From: Symbiodinium natans
Taxonomy: Eukaryota > Sar > Dinophyceae > Suessiales > Symbiodiniaceae
Assembly: GCA_905221605.1 (NCBI GenBank)
Contig: CAJNDS010002627.1
Coordinates: 191,857-255,856, forward strand
Reading direction: 5' to 3'
Length of the DNA stretch: 64,000 nt
A program made the translations under genes and the position numbers. Under the pieces are notes generated by a model, which was not told the DNA's origin, did not search any database, and saw nothing but the letters and a program-made list of their open reading frames with translations. Positions 1-11,606 of this stretch are shown one piece after another (position 1 is the first letter of the stretch; the number at the start of each line of letters is the position of its first letter).

Positions 1-160
1 CCCTAAACCTCTCCCGAGGCGCCTATCCTTCCCTCCGAGCCATCCTTCTGCAGTGGCTGGCCAACTACGATGTCCTGGCTCGGATTCGTGGGCCCCCCAC
101 CCCTGAAACCCTGTAAAGCAAGCCTAGGGCCTCAAAAGCCCACAACCTCTGCAAAGGCTC

Positions 161-358
161 GTTTAGGGTTTAGGGTTTAGGGTTTAGGGTTTAGGGTTTA
201 GGGTTTAGGGTTTAGGGTTTAGGGTTTAGGGTTTAGGGTTTAGGGTTTAGGGTTTTAGGTTTAGGGTTTCGGGTTTCGGCTTTCGGGTTTAGGAATTAGG
301 GTTTGGGGTTTAGGGTTTATGGTTTAGGGTTTAGGGTTTAGGGTTTAGGGTTTAGGGT
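161..358 (+). repeat. Interstitial telomeric array (TTTAGGG)n
   Basis: About 28 heptamers with the G-rich strand on top. The first 13 or so are near perfect, the block around 252-320 is decayed (TTTCGGG, TTTGGGG, AATTAGGG), and the last units are perfect again. The G strand points into the window and unique DNA follows, so it is interstitial as seen here. A nine-base CCCTAAACC remnant lies at 1-9; nothing else is recognisable in 1-160. Confidence 0.95.
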
Positions 359-1702
359 CGTGATCAGGATGGTTGAGTTCGATCATTCAGGAAGATGCTG
401 CCTGTCAAGTTTCGGTTAAGGCTTGAGAGATTGCCGGTTGAGGGCACAGGTCCAGGTTGAACGCGCTTACAGGCCAAAGAAGCGTTCAGGGCTCTTGGGT
501 AAACAGCCTTCAACCATTCATGCCGTGTACATGCGGAAGATGGCAGGAAACCATCTCCAGAAGATTTGCTGACCTCATGGATCGTGACAAACTCAGCAAA
601 CTGCCTCTTTCAGGAGGAGTGCATACACAGCTTGAAACCTTCGACCTGAATCCCCCAAGTCCAAGAGAGAAAGCTCATGTTCATTCCGACATTCAAAGAC
701 AACATTCAGACCTTGATTCGGTAGCTGCTGGCGATTTTGACGATCTGAATCGCAAGCTGCTTCCAATCCTCGCACTTTCGGCTGGAAGATGCAAGGAGTT
801 GGAGGTTCGGGCCACGTCCTTTCGCGATTTCGGTCCCCGAACTCACCCGCACCCCAACTACAAACCTAGTTCTTGCTCATCGGCCCTTGAAATACTTGCT
901 GGCGTGGATATCAATGAAACGAACGCGCGATCGAAGGTTTGGCGTGTCAAGCTTGGATAGTGGTCAACCATAAAGGTAACACACGAATATTCTGGACCCC
1001 AGATTCTGAGCTTGCTGTCAGCGGCTTCTGACGGAGCCGAGCTGAATTCAGAGAGGAAGGGGGTAAGTGAGGTTGGGGGGAAGCGCGCTGCCTCTCCGGT
1101 GCGCAGCGTGCCCATCGGCATCGTGTTGACACCACCTACACCGATGCTGCTTCCAGGCTTGTGGGCTCGAGCTGCTTAGCATGTCAGTTTCCTCTCGCAA
1201 TCTGGACGCATTTAGCCAGCCCAGCGGCGCACCTAAGGACATCGCCAGGCCGCAGAAGCTGGGGCCAAAGTCCACCCCCATGGACCTGCAAAGGGAATCT
1301 GAGAATGGCCCCAGTTCCCTGGAAAAGACAGGGGCTGGACATTTTGTCTCGGCATCCCTGGGCATGTGCAACATCAACACTTAGGTACCCAGCGTTGGGA
1401 ACTCAAGATCAGTCGAGTACTGTCCAACCAATATGTCAGAGAAGTCTGGTAATGGCTAGAAACCTTGGCACGGCTCCAACACCCAACAGAATACAAGGAG
1501 GCATGCCCTCAGCTCGGCTCGTTAAAAAGATTTGAGAGTCAGAGACAACTCTGAAGAATTCTCAATCCCTGGCACTCTCCTCACGAACTGTGGCCGCGAC
1601 CGCTTGCGGTCCACGAGAGACATTGGGCGGAACTCGCGGTTTTTGGCGCTGTCCTCAGGATGCAGCTCAAGCTTGCCGTCTCTGACACTCTCCCTCTCTC
1701 TC
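359..1702. other. Unassigned spacer, no recognisable gene
   Basis: Mixed-composition DNA between two telomeric arrays. The longest open frame is 457-960 on the plus strand (167 codons), with no motif, signal peptide or domain I recognise. Shorter frames run both ways in overlapping phases, as chance would give. The segment ends in a CT-rich run (1689-1702). Confidence 0.5.
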
Positions 1703-1754
1703 TTTAGGGTTGAGGGTTTAGGGTTTAGGGCTTAGGGTTTAGAGTTTAGGGTTT
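1703..1754 (+). repeat. Telomeric array inside a CT tract
   Basis: Seven degenerate TTTAGGG units flanked on both sides by (CT)n: 1689-1702 on the left, 1755-1773 on the right. The right tract ends in CTGCAGG, which resembles a 3' splice site; no exon is identified behind it. Confidence 0.9.
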
Positions 1755-1773
1755 CTCTCCTTCTCTCTCTCTG

Positions 1774-3294
1774 CAGGATGATGGTGGTCTAGAGTTTCCC
1801 CAGCAGCCTGACAATTAGAGTTCTATATTTGGGGTCCACCTGTCGGGAAGTACCACCAGCTTGGTCGCACAGATCTGTGGGTAAGCGCGCGATTGAAGTT
1901 CAAACCTGCTGTGCTTCTGCGAGAACATCTCGCCGGGCAGGAGACAAACAAGCAAGCAAGCAAACACGCTAACCACAAACAAGCGCCCAAGCAAACAAGA
2001 CAGCGCAGGGCATCCACAACAAAAGCAACAATGCGCCCAAATCAATCCGTGTCCAAGCATTTACAGTCCCCACGCCTTCTCAACCCTAAATCTCTCCAAA
2101 CCCAAAGCTCAGAAGATGCATGAAGAAAACCGTAAGTGCAGCGAGTCCACGCACCTTCTTGGTAGCAACTTAGACTTGTGTAGAGCCGAGCTCTGTCTAA
2201 GGCCCATGCAGCAGTTGGCCCAACTGGCCCATGCACCTGTTCAGCTCTAGGCGGATGAAGAAGATTAGGACAAGAAGCGCATGGATTGGCGAGGGCTCCA
2301 AAAAAAAAACGGCTTGTGTACATAAGCCTTTTGGGGGGAGGAGGTGCTTCTGCTTCTTTCCAAGAGCTTCTGAGAGGTTGTTCTGCTGAGCTTGGGGTTC
2401 AACTCTTCAGGGCTTCGAGGACCATGGTGGCCGAAGAGTGGGGGCCCGGGGGGGGGGGGGGGGGCTATTTCGCTTGCATGGTCTGTGGTTTGAACACGTA
2501 CTCGCCTGTATCGGACTGAAGGTAGGGCTTGAACCACTTGCCTCTTTGCTGCACTGACTCATGACAAACCCGAGCCTTGATGCTCTCCAAGGCATACCTG
2601 GAGGGAGTTTGAGGATGTCAGGTTGTGGAGTTGAGAGCTGAGGGTAAGGAATCATCCCGGCAACCAGGAGCTCCAGACAGCTCCTTAAGGGCTTTCGCAC
2701 GCCCGGCCGGGCTTGCAACCTCACATCCCATGATGTGACGATGGCTATGTTGAACCCGACCGAAACTCCACTTGCCCTGAGCCCTGCACCCCAAACCCCA
2801 CATCAACCCTGCAACTCTTTGCAAGCAATAGGAAGCGCGAGAGAGACTTGCTCTTAACTTGCAAATGTGAACTCCTGGCCTTACCTATCTTTCCCAGCAA
2901 ATGCACTAGCCCAGAGTCCAGACCACATTTTAAAGTTTGAAAGACTCAAATACCCCAGTCAAGCACAGTGAGCTTCAATCTGGCTCAGCCTCAAGACCAA
3001 ACAACTCCTGAGATCATAAACACCTCTAAGACCAAAGGCCCCCAAAATACCTTCAGTGATTCAGGTACTGGGATTCCTTGGCTTAGTGAAGCTTCGTGAA
3101 GTTGAGTGCATTGCGTGAGATTTTCCAGGAATGCCCCCCCTGCCTGGTGTAGTCCGTCCAGGTCTCGAAGCCCTTGGGAATACGCCTCCCACTAAGGCCT
3201 TCCAGCGTTTTGAAAAACTTTGAGGAGTTCAGGAGTCCCCGCTGTGTAGATACCCTAGAGGCCCTATACCTTAAGCCTTAAGCTGCCAAAACTA
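1774..3294. other. Unassigned spacer with a G17 run
   Basis: No gene recognised. It contains a GCAAGCAAGC-type short repeat near 1948-1970 and a G homopolymer at about 2448-2464. Open frames of up to about 105 codons (for example 2407-2724 minus) overlap in several phases and depend partly on the homopolymer. Confidence 0.5.
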
Positions 3295-3392
3295 GGGATG
3301 TTCCCCCTTATACTAACAGTCCTGAATAGGGACTGCAGTACCACCCGATGAAAATGCCTATTCAGGATTTTTAGCATAAGGGGGCACATCCC
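3295..3392. mobile_element. Family A foldback element, copy 1
   Basis: An imperfect palindrome of 98 bp. The left end reads GGGATGTTCCCCCTTATAC and the right end mirrors it as GCATAAGGGGGCACATCCC; inside, CAGTCCTGAATAGGGACT faces TATTCAGGA. The same ends recur at 20.0, 56.9 and 58.9 kb, so it is a dispersed family. No coding capacity, which fits a MITE-like foldback. The left terminus reads TAGGGATG instead of TTGGGATG. No target duplication is evident. Confidence 0.8.
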
Positions 3393-3416
3393 AACTGCCA
3401 ACCTTGAACTAATGAG

Positions 3417-3446
3417 CCCAAACCCTAAACCCTAAACCCTAAACCC
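3417..3446 (-). repeat. Interstitial telomeric array (CCCTAAA)n
   Basis: About four units with the C-rich strand on top, only 24 bp downstream of the family A foldback. Confidence 0.9.
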
Positions 3447-4847
3447 ACAAGTCTCAAAGCTTCGGGGGCGGGCTCATGGGCCTTGAGTTCGCCACTCTGG
3501 CGTCTCGAAGTTCTTTTGCGAGACGCCGGTCCTGGGTCGCACACCCAACAAGAGCAGAGCTCTGACCCCAACACACGAGCCCTCCCAAAGTCTGAGCCCT
3601 CCTACAGTCTGATGGCCCTGAAGCCCCTGAAGCCAAAAGCCTTGAGGGGCATGAATCTCATGCCGGGGCGTGGGAGACCTCCGCATAGCAATCGCACCCC
3701 TATGGACTCTTTGGTGGAGCCCTCTGCGTACGTACCAGGCTTGGCTGCGATGCACATACGAGCACCAAAAATGTCCTTAGTCCTCAAGTCACGGACTCGC
3801 TGACTGCACTAAGTGCACTCAGCGGCCGAGGCACTCTACAGTTCCCTCGCGAGTTTATACGCGTCGAGGTTCAGGCAAGCTATCGAGGGTTCGGGGTCGG
3901 CCCTTTGAGGTTTGCAGAGGGGAATCGGGAAAGCAGAGCAGCCTTGAAAGCGCAGGCCCCAACAAACACGCTGAAGCCCAACCCGAAACAGCACGAAGCG
4001 CAGATATGAAGCCTCGACCCCAAAACCCCCGTATCCGAGCCCAAGCCAGGAACAGCTTCACAGACATCCTGAAAGCCTTGTTTGACTGAATTTCAGTGCC
4101 CTTTAGCCGACTCAGGGCCCGGCCCCTGTGACTCCTCGGATGTTGGATCTTCTTAAGGATGTACCCTTTCGTAAGCTATTGATGGATGCATCTTTTTCTA
4201 CGGTTTACGACTTGGGTTATTGCTTAAGTCCAAGTATGTTTTGTAGATCAGGCTTTTGGGAGCATTCTGGACTTGGCGTCTAGTGAGTCTAGTGGTTTGC
4301 GTGGGGTAGTTGCGGGTTGAGCGGCCGCACGTTACTGCACGTTGCTTCACAACGTCCCTCGCGACCTCCCCCTTTTCGACACGTAGTTTCCTAGAGAATT
4401 CACACGCTGAAAAGAACATGGCTTTTGCTGACCCTTTGACGCTCCAACAAAGACCATAGCACCGCACCATCATCCCCTGATACCCTGACATCCACACCAT
4501 CTGGATCCAAACCCCTTGAGTCCCCTTGCTCCCTTTAGTTACGTCACTTCGTATTCGACAAGTCGCTGCTCGACAAGCCACGCCTTCCGAAGCAAAGGGC
4601 GCTTTGCCAGGCTTGGTATTCTGCATGTACTTGCAACGGTGGCCAGTGGCATCTACATCATCTGCTAATTGCACTTGGCCAAGCATGAGCCCGGAAGGAA
4701 TCTTCATGTGGCTTCTGCGCCAGCACTGTCGAAGGCATCTGGCATTGAACTAGTCAAGCCTCTCGTTGTCGGACACTCGCCGAGCCTAACATAAAGCCCT
4801 AACAGTTAAACAACCATGCCCTTGGGCGCCGGCGATGTGGGCTGGTC
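3447..4847. other. Unassigned spacer
   Basis: No gene recognised. The longest open frame is 4198-4707 minus (169 codons, five cysteines, no recognisable domain). Opposing frames over 3483-3803 are mutually shadowing and neither is favoured. Confidence 0.5.
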
Positions 4848-4895
4848 ACCCTAAACCCTCAACCCGAAACTGGCCCTAAACCCTAAACCCTAAAC
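4848..4895 (-). repeat. Interstitial telomeric array, interrupted
   Basis: CCCTAAA units with variants (CCCTCAA, CCCGAAA) and a short non-repeat insert near 4870, then three clean units. Confidence 0.9.
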
Positions 4896-5060
4896 ATGTC
4901 AAGGGAATTCTGAAAAACGAAAGCCCTGGAGCCGACAAACTGGCGCCTGAGCAGCCCAGTCGGCGGAAGCTTGCGCCACTCCAGCCTGTGCGAGACTCAG
5001 AGCTTAGCAGGTGGGCTTCGGTCATGTACCGAGTATTAGGACTTGCTTCATCCACGATAG

Positions 5061-5104
5061 CCCTAAATCCTAAACCCTAAACCCCCAACCCTAAACCCTA
5101 AACC
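5061..5104 (-). repeat. Interstitial telomeric array (CCCTAAA)n
   Basis: About six units, two of them variant (CCCTAAATCC, CCCCCAA). Confidence 0.9.
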
Positions 5105-5483
5105 ATTTCAACCGCCGGTGAGGGCTTCGGGGCTTAGAGTGCAGAATATTTCAAGGCCCACTTTGTAGTGAAGGATGTTGGTAGCCGCTAGGTGTTGGAG
5201 CCTTCGGAGAGCTTCGAATTAGACATCAGTAAGGTTGAGGCTCACGACTTCGACTACGAACCCCAGAAACCGGGATACCTCTTGAGGAAATTCACTGTAT
5301 CAGGCACAGCTCTTTCATCCCAACGCCTTCTGGGTGCCAACTATACCGTCGGTGAAGCCAAGGGGGCTTAGGCTTTTGGAAGGCTTGGGCCTTCACACTT
5401 CCAGACTTCGAGCCGCCCACCCCACAAGTTAGACCAAGCATGAGCAGCTCAGGCCTCCTATAAACCCCAAGAACACAACGGTA
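5105..5483. other. Unassigned spacer
   Basis: Nothing recognised: no open frame of note, no tandem repeat, no inverted-repeat element. Confidence 0.5.
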
Positions 5484-5519
5484 GTTTAGGGTTTAGGGTT
5501 TAGGGTTTAGGGTCTAGGG
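5484..5519 (+). repeat. Interstitial telomeric array (TTTAGGG)n
   Basis: Five units, the last one variant (TCTAGGG). Its orientation is opposite to the arrays on either side. Confidence 0.9.
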
Positions 5520-5664
5520 ATGTAAAGGGCCCCACTAAGGCCCTGCACCCCAAAGCCTCCAAGACAAAAGGCCGTTCAAAACAGCCCCCCAAGGTCCTGC
5601 GAAAGCGTTGGAGGCGACGGTGGCGACTGCCAAAGCTCCCAAAACCTTCGGATGCTGTCTGCCC

Positions 5665-5695
5665 GAAACCCTAAACCCTAAACCCTAAACCCTAG
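5665..5695 (-). repeat. Interstitial telomeric array (CCCTAAA)n
   Basis: Four clean units plus a partial one. Confidence 0.9.
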
Positions 5696-8204
5696 AAGGT
5701 GCATTCAGTGCTCAGAAGCTTGGAACTGCTCGTTGAGGTTCTGACGGATTTGCGCGTTTGGCATTCCACGGGTCTAGAGTTCAGTGTACTTCGCAGGTTT
5801 CTGCTTAGGTCAGGGGAGTCAGGGGCGGGTCGCTTGTGACGTGTTGAAATGGTCAGTTCCTTCAACGATGGCCACTTGCGATCACTTGCGGCGAGTTCGC
5901 CTGCGCCAAGTTGTCCATCCACTCTCACCGAGGGACGGCTTAGCACTTCCCGAAGCACACCTCCCTGCCCGATGCCTGCGCCGTGCGGGCCGGCGCAGCC
6001 CTGCACTGGAAGCCCGGCGCTCTCCTCTCTACTTATGTCATTCAGAGCCTACAGCGCAGTGTGCCGCACAAAGGCTGTGCCGCACAAAGGCTGACCTTTG
6101 ACAAGGTTTGAAGACCCAATTCAGGGCCACTCTCACTTAGGGCAGATGGTGATCATAATGTTTCCCACCAGGCGAGAACAAACGCCTCCGGGACCATCGC
6201 AACGTAGTTGCTCAGATGCTGGTGCTACAGCCAGGACTTTTGGAGAATGCGCCCCCGCATACGCAAACGTCGTGAAAAGTGCTAACTAGCCCTCCTGCCT
6301 GAGCTGGTTTAGGAGTTTAGGGCGTAAGGGTCATGCGATCTGAAATCTAAAAACTACAAGTAACCTCAATCCCCAAACCCCAACCCCCAAACCGCGGTGC
6401 GTCCTCGGCTGGCAATCTACCTCCCGGCTGCCCGCCAAAAGGCCGGCACCCAAGAATGGGAACATGGCCGGCCCTCTCTAATGACTGAGCTTGGATCGGT
6501 TTAAGGCTTGATGCAACGCTCTGTGTCTAGGCCCTTGGCATCGAAGCAACAGGATCTCGTGCCCTAAGTGTCTCCTTTGCTCTACTGATGTTCAGGCTGC
6601 CAGCTCCAATGAGACAATGGCCTTGCAGGAACCTTTGCAGAAGCTTTGTGTCGCTGGCAGGTGCATGTGCATGTAAGCACTGGATGCAATCCCCACCCAA
6701 GAACCCGGAAAGGTGCCGCGCATGGTAGTTGCATATGCGAAAGATGTGGCTTTGGGAGCTTCCCTGAACAGCTTTCTTGCTCAATATGCCGGGTGGAGAA
6801 GATTCACAGCTGGAAGGAAGAAGACCTCTACAAGCCAAGCGGGCGCGAGCGGCAGCGAACAGCCTGTGCAAGCTCAATCTTTACAAAGATTCCATGCCTG
6901 CAACGGCATGGATCCAAACCCCCAAACTGTTCGGCCTCCATCCCCACTTCGACACATGGAGGGGAATCGCGGAGGAAACTGCTAGATGAACAGAACAACT
7001 CTTCAAGGCTGTGTTTGGGTTTGGCGTACAACATCTCGCTGCGTTAACCCGCAAGCGAAAACCCTTGACATCCACGGATCTGGAGCTGAAACAAAGAAAT
7101 GCACACTCCAAAGTCGCAAACAAGACGTCGAACCCGAAACGAAGACAAGTATCCCAGCCCCAGCACTGAGTGGAACCCTAGGACCCTGTCCTGCAGAGGA
7201 AACTCCCGGCAGAACAGGAGCCGTATCCAGCGCAGAAGGAAGACCTGGGGCTCAATGTCCAGCCTCGACCAGATGCGTGGGCCGCGGGGCATAGGGCCTA
7301 GTGCCTAGGGGGGGCGTTGAGGCGGGGCTTCTCTCTGTGGGCATTCGTGACCGTCAGCCTATCCTTTACTGGAGACCAACTCCCACACAGCAAACCTAAA
7401 GACTTCCGAATCACCTCCGAAGGTGGTTGAAAAGCTCCTCGTCCGCAGCACGCACCACCTGTGAGTCACTACTGTATAGAGAGAGGTGATGGAATCACGG
7501 AGTGCAGGCTTTGATGGGGGGCTTTAGGTGGTGACTCGTGTGGGATGCGGGGCATAGGTAAACTTTGGCGGGCTGTTCATTCACGGCTGTGCCTAAGCTG
7601 CCACCACCGACGTGGACAGGACTGGGCTCTACTGGACTCTAGCATTGGGGCTGTAAAGCTTCTTTGCACCTACTCTGCCGTCAAACAGTTGCTACTTAGG
7701 GTGGTGTCATGTCAGGCCATCGCCCATGAATCACGACACCGCATTGACACGTGGGCAGGCGTGTGGTCACGACACGCCGCGCGAAGTTGTGCCATAAGCA
7801 TACTCGCGGCGCGAGTTCCTCAATGTGCACGCGCTCCGCCACCCATTTTCAAATGTAGTAAAACTAGGATGCCTGTTGTCACGCGCAGGGTTGCTTTAAC
7901 AAATTAAGTACGAAAACCCGCAGACATCGTTCACTTTAACATCTAAACACTATGTGCAGTGTCGTTGGGTGCGGTTCTTCCGGTCACCTCTGGCAAGCCA
8001 ATGCCTAACTCCATTAGCCCTAAACCTCCAGTTTTTTAATCCCTTAGCTCTACTTAAGCCCATCCTGAAACCATCCCGGTCCCGCCGTCTCAAAGATGAA
8101 CTGGCAGCGGACGAGGATGGCGGAGCCGGGGGGGCCTGGAGAAATCTTTGGGAATGCAGAGAGAGGCCGTGCTTGAGCATCGAGCCCAAAGCCTGATTGC
8201 GCAC
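5696..8204. other. Unassigned 2.5-kb spacer
   Basis: One of the longer stretches without a telomeric array; only a decayed remnant (CCCCAAACCCCAACCCCC-like) near 6368-6392. Open frames such as 6646-7047 plus (133 codons) and 7545-7907 plus (120 codons) show no motif I recognise and have overlapping competitors on both strands. No RNA gene seen. Confidence 0.45.
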
Positions 8205-8537
8205 AACTAATGATAAAAAGACAACAGTAACAATAATAAGCCTAACAATAATAAAAGAAGAAGAATATGAATAAGAATAAGAAAAAGAAAAAGAATAGGA
8301 AAAAGAAAAAGAAAAAGAATAAGAATAAGAATAAGAATAAAAAGACAATAGTTATAATGACAATAATAATCATCATAATGATAATAATCATCATAATCAT
8401 AATCATAATCATAATCATAATCATAATCATAATCATAATCATAATCATAATAATGATAAAAATCATAAAAAAATAAGAATAAGAAGAAGAAGAACAACAA
8501 TCATAACAATAATCATAATAATAATAATAACAATAAG
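8205..8537. repeat. AT-rich tri/hexanucleotide repeat
   Basis: A composite microsatellite: AAT/AAG units (8230-8345), then imperfect AAT-rich steps, then about ten tandem AATCAT hexamers (about 8386-8450), then AAT/AAG again. Period 3 and 6 keep frames open on both strands, giving Lys/Asn, Ile and Tyr/Asp runs that should not be read as genes. Confidence 0.95.
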
Positions 8538-8670
8538 GTCTCGATCTGCTGTCAATCCATCCGGTACATTTTGCCGACTCTCGCGCCTCGGGCTTTGGGT
8601 TTTGGACAGAGATGTGCCGCAGCCTTGACACCTTATAGCATTCTTTCGGTGGCACCTCTCATCTTCCCCG

Positions 8671-8707
8671 AAACCCTAAACCCTAAGCCCTAAACCCTAA
8701 ACCCTAA
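8671..8707 (-). repeat. Interstitial telomeric array (CCCTAAA)n
   Basis: Five units, two of them CCCTAAG variants. Confidence 0.9.
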
Positions 8708-9654
8708 GCAGGATTTTGTATATAAAAACTTTTGTTGGGTACCAGGGCGGGACGCAACGGGGTCACAGGCTCGTGTGTAGGGACGGACGCCCACGCTTTT
8801 ACCCAGATTGGGCCTTGGTCGCCGCCCGCGATCCGCGAGCCTAACGCAAACCGAGCAGAAGCACCGACACACCGTTTAGAGTTTAAGGAGCTCAAGGGCA
8901 GCGTTCGTTTTGCGCTTGGAAATGGGCTATTGTGTGGCTTTCCTTGGGTATAGGGATAGGGTCTGGGGGTGCAGGTTTGTTGAGGCTCAAGACAGCGCGC
9001 CCGTTAGTGAGACTAGTTTCTGGGTTCTATGGTTTCTTTTGATAGCCGGTGAGAAGCGACGATGTTTTGGGAAACTTTCTTCAGGTCATGATGCGAAACA
9101 TAGTTGCAGTTCCCACGATGTTCTTGGGGTTCGGAGGATGGTTGCCCGTCTATCTCCGGAGCGCTCAAAGACCGAGTACTGAAACTGAAGCCTTGTCGCC
9201 TGCTCCCAAACCCAGGCCCTATGACATCCAGGCCCCCCAGCGTGGGAGGTCGCCAATCGGAGACTTTGCCGGCCGGCTAGAACTCGTGACCAGGAACATG
9301 GGTCGCAACCTCGGGTTTCGGGAGTCGACCCCCGAGGCGGCGCGGCCCTGGCGAACTGAAGCTTCAGATCTAGCTTTTGCTCGCTTGTCCTCATTTGAAA
9401 TAGAAGTACCATATCCGTCACAACACCTTCCGTATGCAGCTGCAAGAAGATTCAGAAGCTCTTCGTCCCGTTTGAGGAGTAGTCAGCCCGGCAAGGCTAC
9501 GACAACAAAAAGCTTGCTTGTGGGACTGGTTCACCTGGAGGTCCAGGCAAGCTGCACTCAATGTGGTCCAGCAGACCACTGCCCAATAAAAAAAGGAAAG
9601 CGCCCGGTGCCCTACTTGGCTCACTACAGTGACTAGAGGTGTCAGAGGATGGCA
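8708..9654. other. Unassigned spacer
   Basis: The longest open frame is 9049-9636 plus (195 codons), with a Ser/Arg-rich stretch and late CTQCGPADHCPIKK. It matches no family I know. A 119-codon frame opposes it at 9086-9445 minus. Confidence 0.45.
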
Positions 9655-9696
9655 CTAAACCCTAAACCCTCAACCCTCAACCCTAAACCCTAAACC
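9655..9696 (-). repeat. Interstitial telomeric array (CCCTAAA)n
   Basis: Six units including two CCCTCAA variants in a row, a variant pair also seen in the array at 47675. Confidence 0.9.
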
Positions 9697-9820
9697 ACAA
9701 AACCCTGACCAACGCAGCAGGAGCCCCCAGCCCTCGCTCCATCAGCTGGACGAAGCAGGCAAAGGCATCTGCCTGCAGACAGCCGAACCACCCCTGTGCC
9801 TATGCCTTGAAGCCCTCGAC

Positions 9821-9846
9821 CCCTAAACCCTAAACCCTAAACCCTG
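9821..9846 (-). repeat. Interstitial telomeric array (CCCTAAA)n
   Basis: Three to four units, the last CCCTGAA. Confidence 0.9.
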
Positions 9847-10161
9847 AACAGCCTACAAGCCCTGCAAGCCGCCAACAATCATCCCGGCTCCCAGGAGACG
9901 GCGTAGCAGTTTGGGGTTGATCCTCAACTGTAGGACGAATGTGGCCCGATGCCTTCATAGGGCGGCGAACAAGATGATGTAGAGGAGGCTTCGCCAAGGA
10001 GAAAGTAGGGGTTGCAGCAAGCATCCAGAAAAATATGCAGCGTACCAAGAAACTCCTCCAAAAACTGCCTGCCTGTCCGCACCCTCAAGCCCCCCGAGAT
10101 GCGCAACGCCTCGTTGTAGCGAGAACCACAGAGCCGCGGGCCAAGCGCCTGCACCAGAAGG
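9847..10161. other. Unassigned spacer
   Basis: 315 bp with overlapping minus-strand frames of 72 and 76 codons; nothing recognised. Confidence 0.5.
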
Positions 10162-10235
10162 AACCCTAAACCCTAAACCCTAAACCCTAAACCCTAAACC
10201 CTAAACCCTAAACCCTAAACTTTCCCTAAACCCTA
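10162..10235 (-). repeat. Telomeric array with a TTT break
   Basis: Eight clean units, then AAACTTTCCCTAAACC and a final unit. The same AAACTTTCCCTAAACC interruption occurs in the array at 49135-49179. Confidence 0.95.
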
Positions 10236-10321
10236 TTCTGCTTTGCATCTTGCAGCGCGCGCCAGGAAACCCCCTACTCGCATCCCCCGCAGCTTCGGGG
10301 ACCACCGGGAGCTGCAGAATC

Positions 10322-10373
10322 CCCTAAACCCTAAACCCTAAACCCTAAACCCTAAACCCTAAACCCTAAACCC
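10322..10373 (-). repeat. Interstitial telomeric array (CCCTAAA)n
   Basis: Seven clean units, 86 bp from the previous array and in the same orientation. Confidence 0.95.
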
Positions 10374-11544
10374 CGAGTTCGGCTCGGGGTTGCTGGAACT
10401 TTGCAGGGCTGAGGGGTTGGCTTGGAGCGCTGAGGGTCACAGAAACTTCCCCGAGGCACTTCGCGGCTTCAGCGGGAGGAGCGGCTTCGGGGGGAGGGGG
10501 TGGGGGGTAATAGCTGTAGTTCCCGGAAGGCTCCGGCCTCACGGTCCATGCCATTGCTGAACCTCGCCATCCGGGCTCTGTACTCTGAGATGAACATCGA
10601 AAGGGGGTGAGCCGAGCATCATTGCCTCACCGTCTGAACATGAACCTGGGGCTGGCACTCGCCCTGCTTCATGGCTGCGTACAGGACGGCGGCCAGCTCG
10701 TTCATTCCTCAGAGCTTCAATGCTGGGTGTCTGCATCAGGATGAAGGATTCGAGCGCCCGTGCTTCAGGTTTATGAGTGCAAGGCACCAAGTATATACAA
10801 AATTCCAACATAATCATTAACCTTCCACATCTACATCCTCCACATGCCAAGGAGGGTAGCAAGTAAGCAACTGCGCCATTCCCCCCCCCCCCCCCACCCC
10901 ACCCCCACAGAAGCAGCACAGCATCCGAAAATGACATGCAACGACGGCGCTGGGAATCAGCGCCACGCCGCTTCGTTTCAATCATAAGCCCAACTGCAAA
11001 CTCAAAACTTACACAAGCGGAAAGCGCTCTCGGGACTACATGAGAGAGGACAATACAAGATGAGGCACGAGCTACAGAAGGCATGACGCGAGGCACCTCG
11101 CGAAACACGACACGAGACCTCCGATCCCTGCGATCGCGAGGACGATCCAAGTGATGGCGGCAGCGAAGGTCACAGCGCATTGGAATGCACTGGACACACG
11201 AAAGCGGTGGACGAAGGCGGACACTTGCCAACCATTCCAGGTCAAGGCCCCCAACTCCCAACCCTTAAAAACCCACCCGAAATCGCAACAAAGAGCGGGG
11301 GGAAGCCCTGCTTCCAGCCCATGCGGACACAAGTTCCTTGCACAATCCCGCCTGAGAAAGCGCCCCTGCAACACCTCCCGAGTCTCTCCCGAGCGCATCT
11401 GAGCTGGGCCCTTGGCCCTGCCGATAGCTCTCCGAGGGCGTCATCGAAGGGTTCTTGGACCTACACCTGGGCCGAGCCCTGGAGGGTTTAGGAGCACATG
11501 CCCTAACCCAAAGCCCGCTTGAAACATAATGATATCGGTTTTTG
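10374..11544. other. Unassigned spacer with poly-C
   Basis: Contains C runs at about 10884-10898 and a C-rich block to 10910. The longest non-satellite, non-microsatellite frame of the window lies here: 10539-11261 minus, 240 codons, TTG start, crossing the C run as poly-Gly. It matches no family I recognise. A separate frame is listed at 11072-11398. Confidence 0.45.
11072..11398 (-). CDS. Possible small membrane-protein frame, unassigned
   Basis: A 108-codon frame with an ATG start. Residues about 74-98 form a continuous hydrophobic segment (AVTFAAAITWIVLAIAGIGG) that could span a membrane; the N-terminal part is Arg/Cys-rich and has no recognisable motif. A longer competing frame overlaps on the same strand and another opposes it. 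In an intron-rich genome this could be one exon or chance. I do not recognise the product. Confidence 0.12.
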   Translation of the reverse strand: MRSGETREVLQGRFLRRDCARNLCPHGLEAGLPPALCCDFGWVFKGWELGALTWNGWQVSAFVHRFRVSSAFQCAVTFAAAITWIVLAIAGIGGLVSCFARCLASCLL

Positions 11545-11606
11545 GTTTAGGGTTTAGTGTTTAGGGTTTAGGGTTTAGGGTTTAGGGTTTAGGTGTAGGG
11601 TTTAGG
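11545..11606 (+). repeat. Interstitial telomeric array (TTTAGGG)n
   Basis: About eight units with variants TTTAGTG and TGTAGGG. Confidence 0.95.

Noticed and set aside
1-358. Array at the window start as a true chromosome end
   Set aside because: At a left chromosome end the C-rich strand should read on top (CCCTAAA); here TTTAGGG reads into unique DNA, and dozens of similar arrays follow.
2448-2464. Long G and C homopolymers as biological signals
   Set aside because: Several (2448, 10884, 35160, 56009, 61793) may be length-uncertain sequencing products, so only their presence, not their length, is used.
10539-11261. 240-codon frame as a confident gene
   Set aside because: Non-ATG start, poly-Gly from a C run, competing frames on both strands, no recognisable domain; a frame this long is only modestly unexpected in 64 kb.
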